A stretch of 5,736 bases of DNA from QHCE01 sp038260095 (lineage in GTDB: Bacteria; Actinomycetota; Actinomycetes; Mycobacteriales; QHCE01): the NCBI GenBank assembly GCA_038260095.1, contig JBBSOC010000093.1, positions 1-5,736 on the forward strand, in the 5' to 3' direction. The notes beneath the pieces were generated by a model. The model did not search any database, had not been told where the DNA came from, and saw only the letters and a program-made list of their open reading frames with translations. Both the position numbers and the translations under genes were made by a program. Within the stretch, counting starts at the first letter, position 1. Every line of letters begins with the position of its first letter. This document shows, piece after piece, positions 4,900-5,736 of this stretch.

Positions 4900-5715
4900 T
4901 CAACGCCGCACCCGGAGTTGTTCGATCAACAAGGTTTCGCCGCGGCTGTCGGTCACCGAAATTGGCACTCTGCCCCAGAGCAGAAGCAGCAGGTCGCTGG
5001 CGGTGGCCTCCGCGGACGCGGCGATCTCTGGCTCGGTATCGAACCATCCATTGGTATCGAGCAGGGTCACCCCATTTTCCCGTATCCGAATCACCCAGTG
5101 CGCGTCAATGTCGGTGGCGACTAGGCGCGCCACGCCGGTGACGCGAATCTGATCGATGATCGTGATATCGCTGGCTACTAAGTCCAGCGCTTCGTGTACG
5201 CCGTCGGCCGCGAACTCCGGGGGATCGATCGGGTCTGGCAGGCTTACCGAAAGCTGCGCGTCCCAGCGATGTACAGCCGTTTCATGCGCCGCTCTGCGGT
5301 GGAAGAACACCGCGGTGGGTGGCGCATGGAACGGATTCCAGGCCGGGGCGTCGGGGTCGGCATCCCGCAGTGCCTGCTGAAGCGCGGCCAACCGCTCATC
5401 CCACCAGCCCAGCACCGCGTCCCCGGCTGGGGCGGGTAGGTCGCCCTTGTTAGTTGGTGGCGTCCCCGCCCGTTCCAGATGGCCCACCATGCGTTGGTAC
5501 ACGTTTCCCAAATGGCAGATGAGGTCATGTACGTTCCAGTCAGGGCAGGACGGCACCGGCCTGAGTAGCGTGTGCGCTATGCCTTGGAGATTAACGGCCG
5601 CCGCTGTGTTGGCGGCGCCCTCTTTGCTATCGACGACTGGCGGAGTGACCGCGGCCCGAAACTGGGTGGCCTGGTCCGCTAATGCCGCTAGCCAGGAGTC
5701 TTTCGTCATACTCAT
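4900..5715 (-). CDS. mycothiol-dependent maleylpyruvate isomerase-like (MDMPI/DinB-fold) family protein
   Basis: Encodes 271 residues from ATG at 5713-5715. The N-terminal DinB-like domain has VPSCPDWNVHDLICHLGNVY (54-73), the hallmark of MDMPI_N proteins. H68 together with E145 and H149 (HETAVHRWDA) makes the three-ligand metal site seen as H52, E144 and H148 in Corynebacterium glutamicum maleylpyruvate isomerase. The C-terminal MDMPI_C part (about 160-271) ends with ASDLLLLLWGR and SRGETLLIEQLRVRR. Family members use mycothiol or other thiols in isomerase or transferase reactions; the substrate here is unknown and no gentisate genes are near. GTG at 5719-5721 would add two residues but abuts AGGG, so it is unlikely. 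A TAGGGT box 6 nt before the ATG supports the chosen start. The gene converges on the toxin gene with 8 bp between stop codons. Confidence 0.82.
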   Translation of the reverse strand: MSMTKDSWLAALADQATQFRAAVTPPVVDSKEGAANTAAAVNLQGIAHTLLRPVPSCPDWNVHDLICHLGNVYQRMVGHLERAGTPPTNKGDLPAPAGDAVLGWWDERLAALQQALRDADPDAPAWNPFHAPPTAVFFHRRAAHETAVHRWDAQLSVSLPDPIDPPEFAADGVHEALDLVASDITIIDQIRVTGVARLVATDIDAHWVIRIRENGVTLLDTNGWFDTEPEIAASAEATASDLLLLLWGRVPISVTDSRGETLLIEQLRVRR

Positions 5716-5721
5716 TTGCAC

Positions 5722-5727
5722 ACCCTA
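5722..5727 (-). promoter_or_regulatory. -10-like element of the MDMPI-family gene
   Basis: On the minus strand TAGGGT fits TANNNT and ends 6 nt before the ATG at 5715, as expected for a leaderless transcript. The AGGG within it could instead serve as a Shine-Dalgarno sequence 8 nt from that ATG. The -35 region lies beyond the window edge. Confidence 0.42.
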
Positions 5728-5736
5728 TGGCGCCTC

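Noticed and set aside
1..5736. CRISPR arrays, tRNA/rRNA genes, riboswitches, phage attachment sites
   Set aside because: No spaced direct repeats of CRISPR type, no tRNA cloverleaf or rRNA-like stretch and no recognisable riboswitch core were seen on either strand; the only tandem repeat is contiguous and coding.
1..5736. A new multi-gene defence or biosynthetic system spanning the window
   Set aside because: The genes belong to unrelated known families on both strands with separate promoters; apart from the toxin-antitoxin pair, nothing links them into one functional unit.

Overview
The window looks like chromosomal DNA of a mycothiol-making actinobacterium, probably of the order Mycobacteriales (Corynebacteriales). 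Three things point that way: the GC-rich coding sequence with GTG starts; the divergent aminodeoxychorismate lyase / YgfZ-type folate-binding pair, an arrangement I recall from mycobacteria (Rv0812/Rv0811c); and a DUF2516 membrane protein and a mycothiol-dependent maleylpyruvate isomerase-like protein, both essentially actinobacterial families. Genus cannot be decided from the sequence.

Layout. Positions 1-105 hold the last 34 codons of what looks like an IS630-type transposase cut by the window edge. A short spacer follows, then a pabC-like gene on the minus strand (247-1173). Divergent from it, 54 bp away, is a ygfZ-like gene (1228-2457) that carries an in-frame array of 18-bp tandem repeats. 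A spacer with a long inverted repeat leads to a DUF2516 membrane protein gene (2559-2870). Next comes an M20-family amidohydrolase of the carbamoylase/allantoate amidohydrolase type (2921-4183), preceded by a perfect 15-bp palindrome and a strong ribosome binding site. A locally AT-rich promoter region with periodic ATGTAC boxes drives a Phd/YefM antitoxin (4341-4598) and RelE/ParE-family toxin (4610-4891) pair. An MDMPI-domain protein (4900-5715) faces the toxin gene, with 8 bp between the two stop codons.

How the genes relate. PabC releases 4-aminobenzoate for folate synthesis, and YgfZ is a folate-binding protein that supports Fe-S enzyme function, so the divergent pair shares a folate theme. 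The M20 enzyme would open ureido or amide bonds in nitrogen salvage, but no hydantoinase, allantoinase or transporter is visible beside it. The toxin-antitoxin pair is self-contained and may be an acquired insert. Four genes (pabC, ygfZ, DUF2516, MDMPI) have a TANNNT -10-like hexamer 6-7 nt upstream of the start codon, as expected of leaderless transcripts, while the M20 and antitoxin genes have strong Shine-Dalgarno sequences. I do not see a clearly new multi-gene system. The most unusual items are the tandem repeat inside ygfZ, the regular operator-like boxes before the toxin-antitoxin pair, and the two inverted repeats between genes. tRNA, rRNA and CRISPR arrays were not seen.
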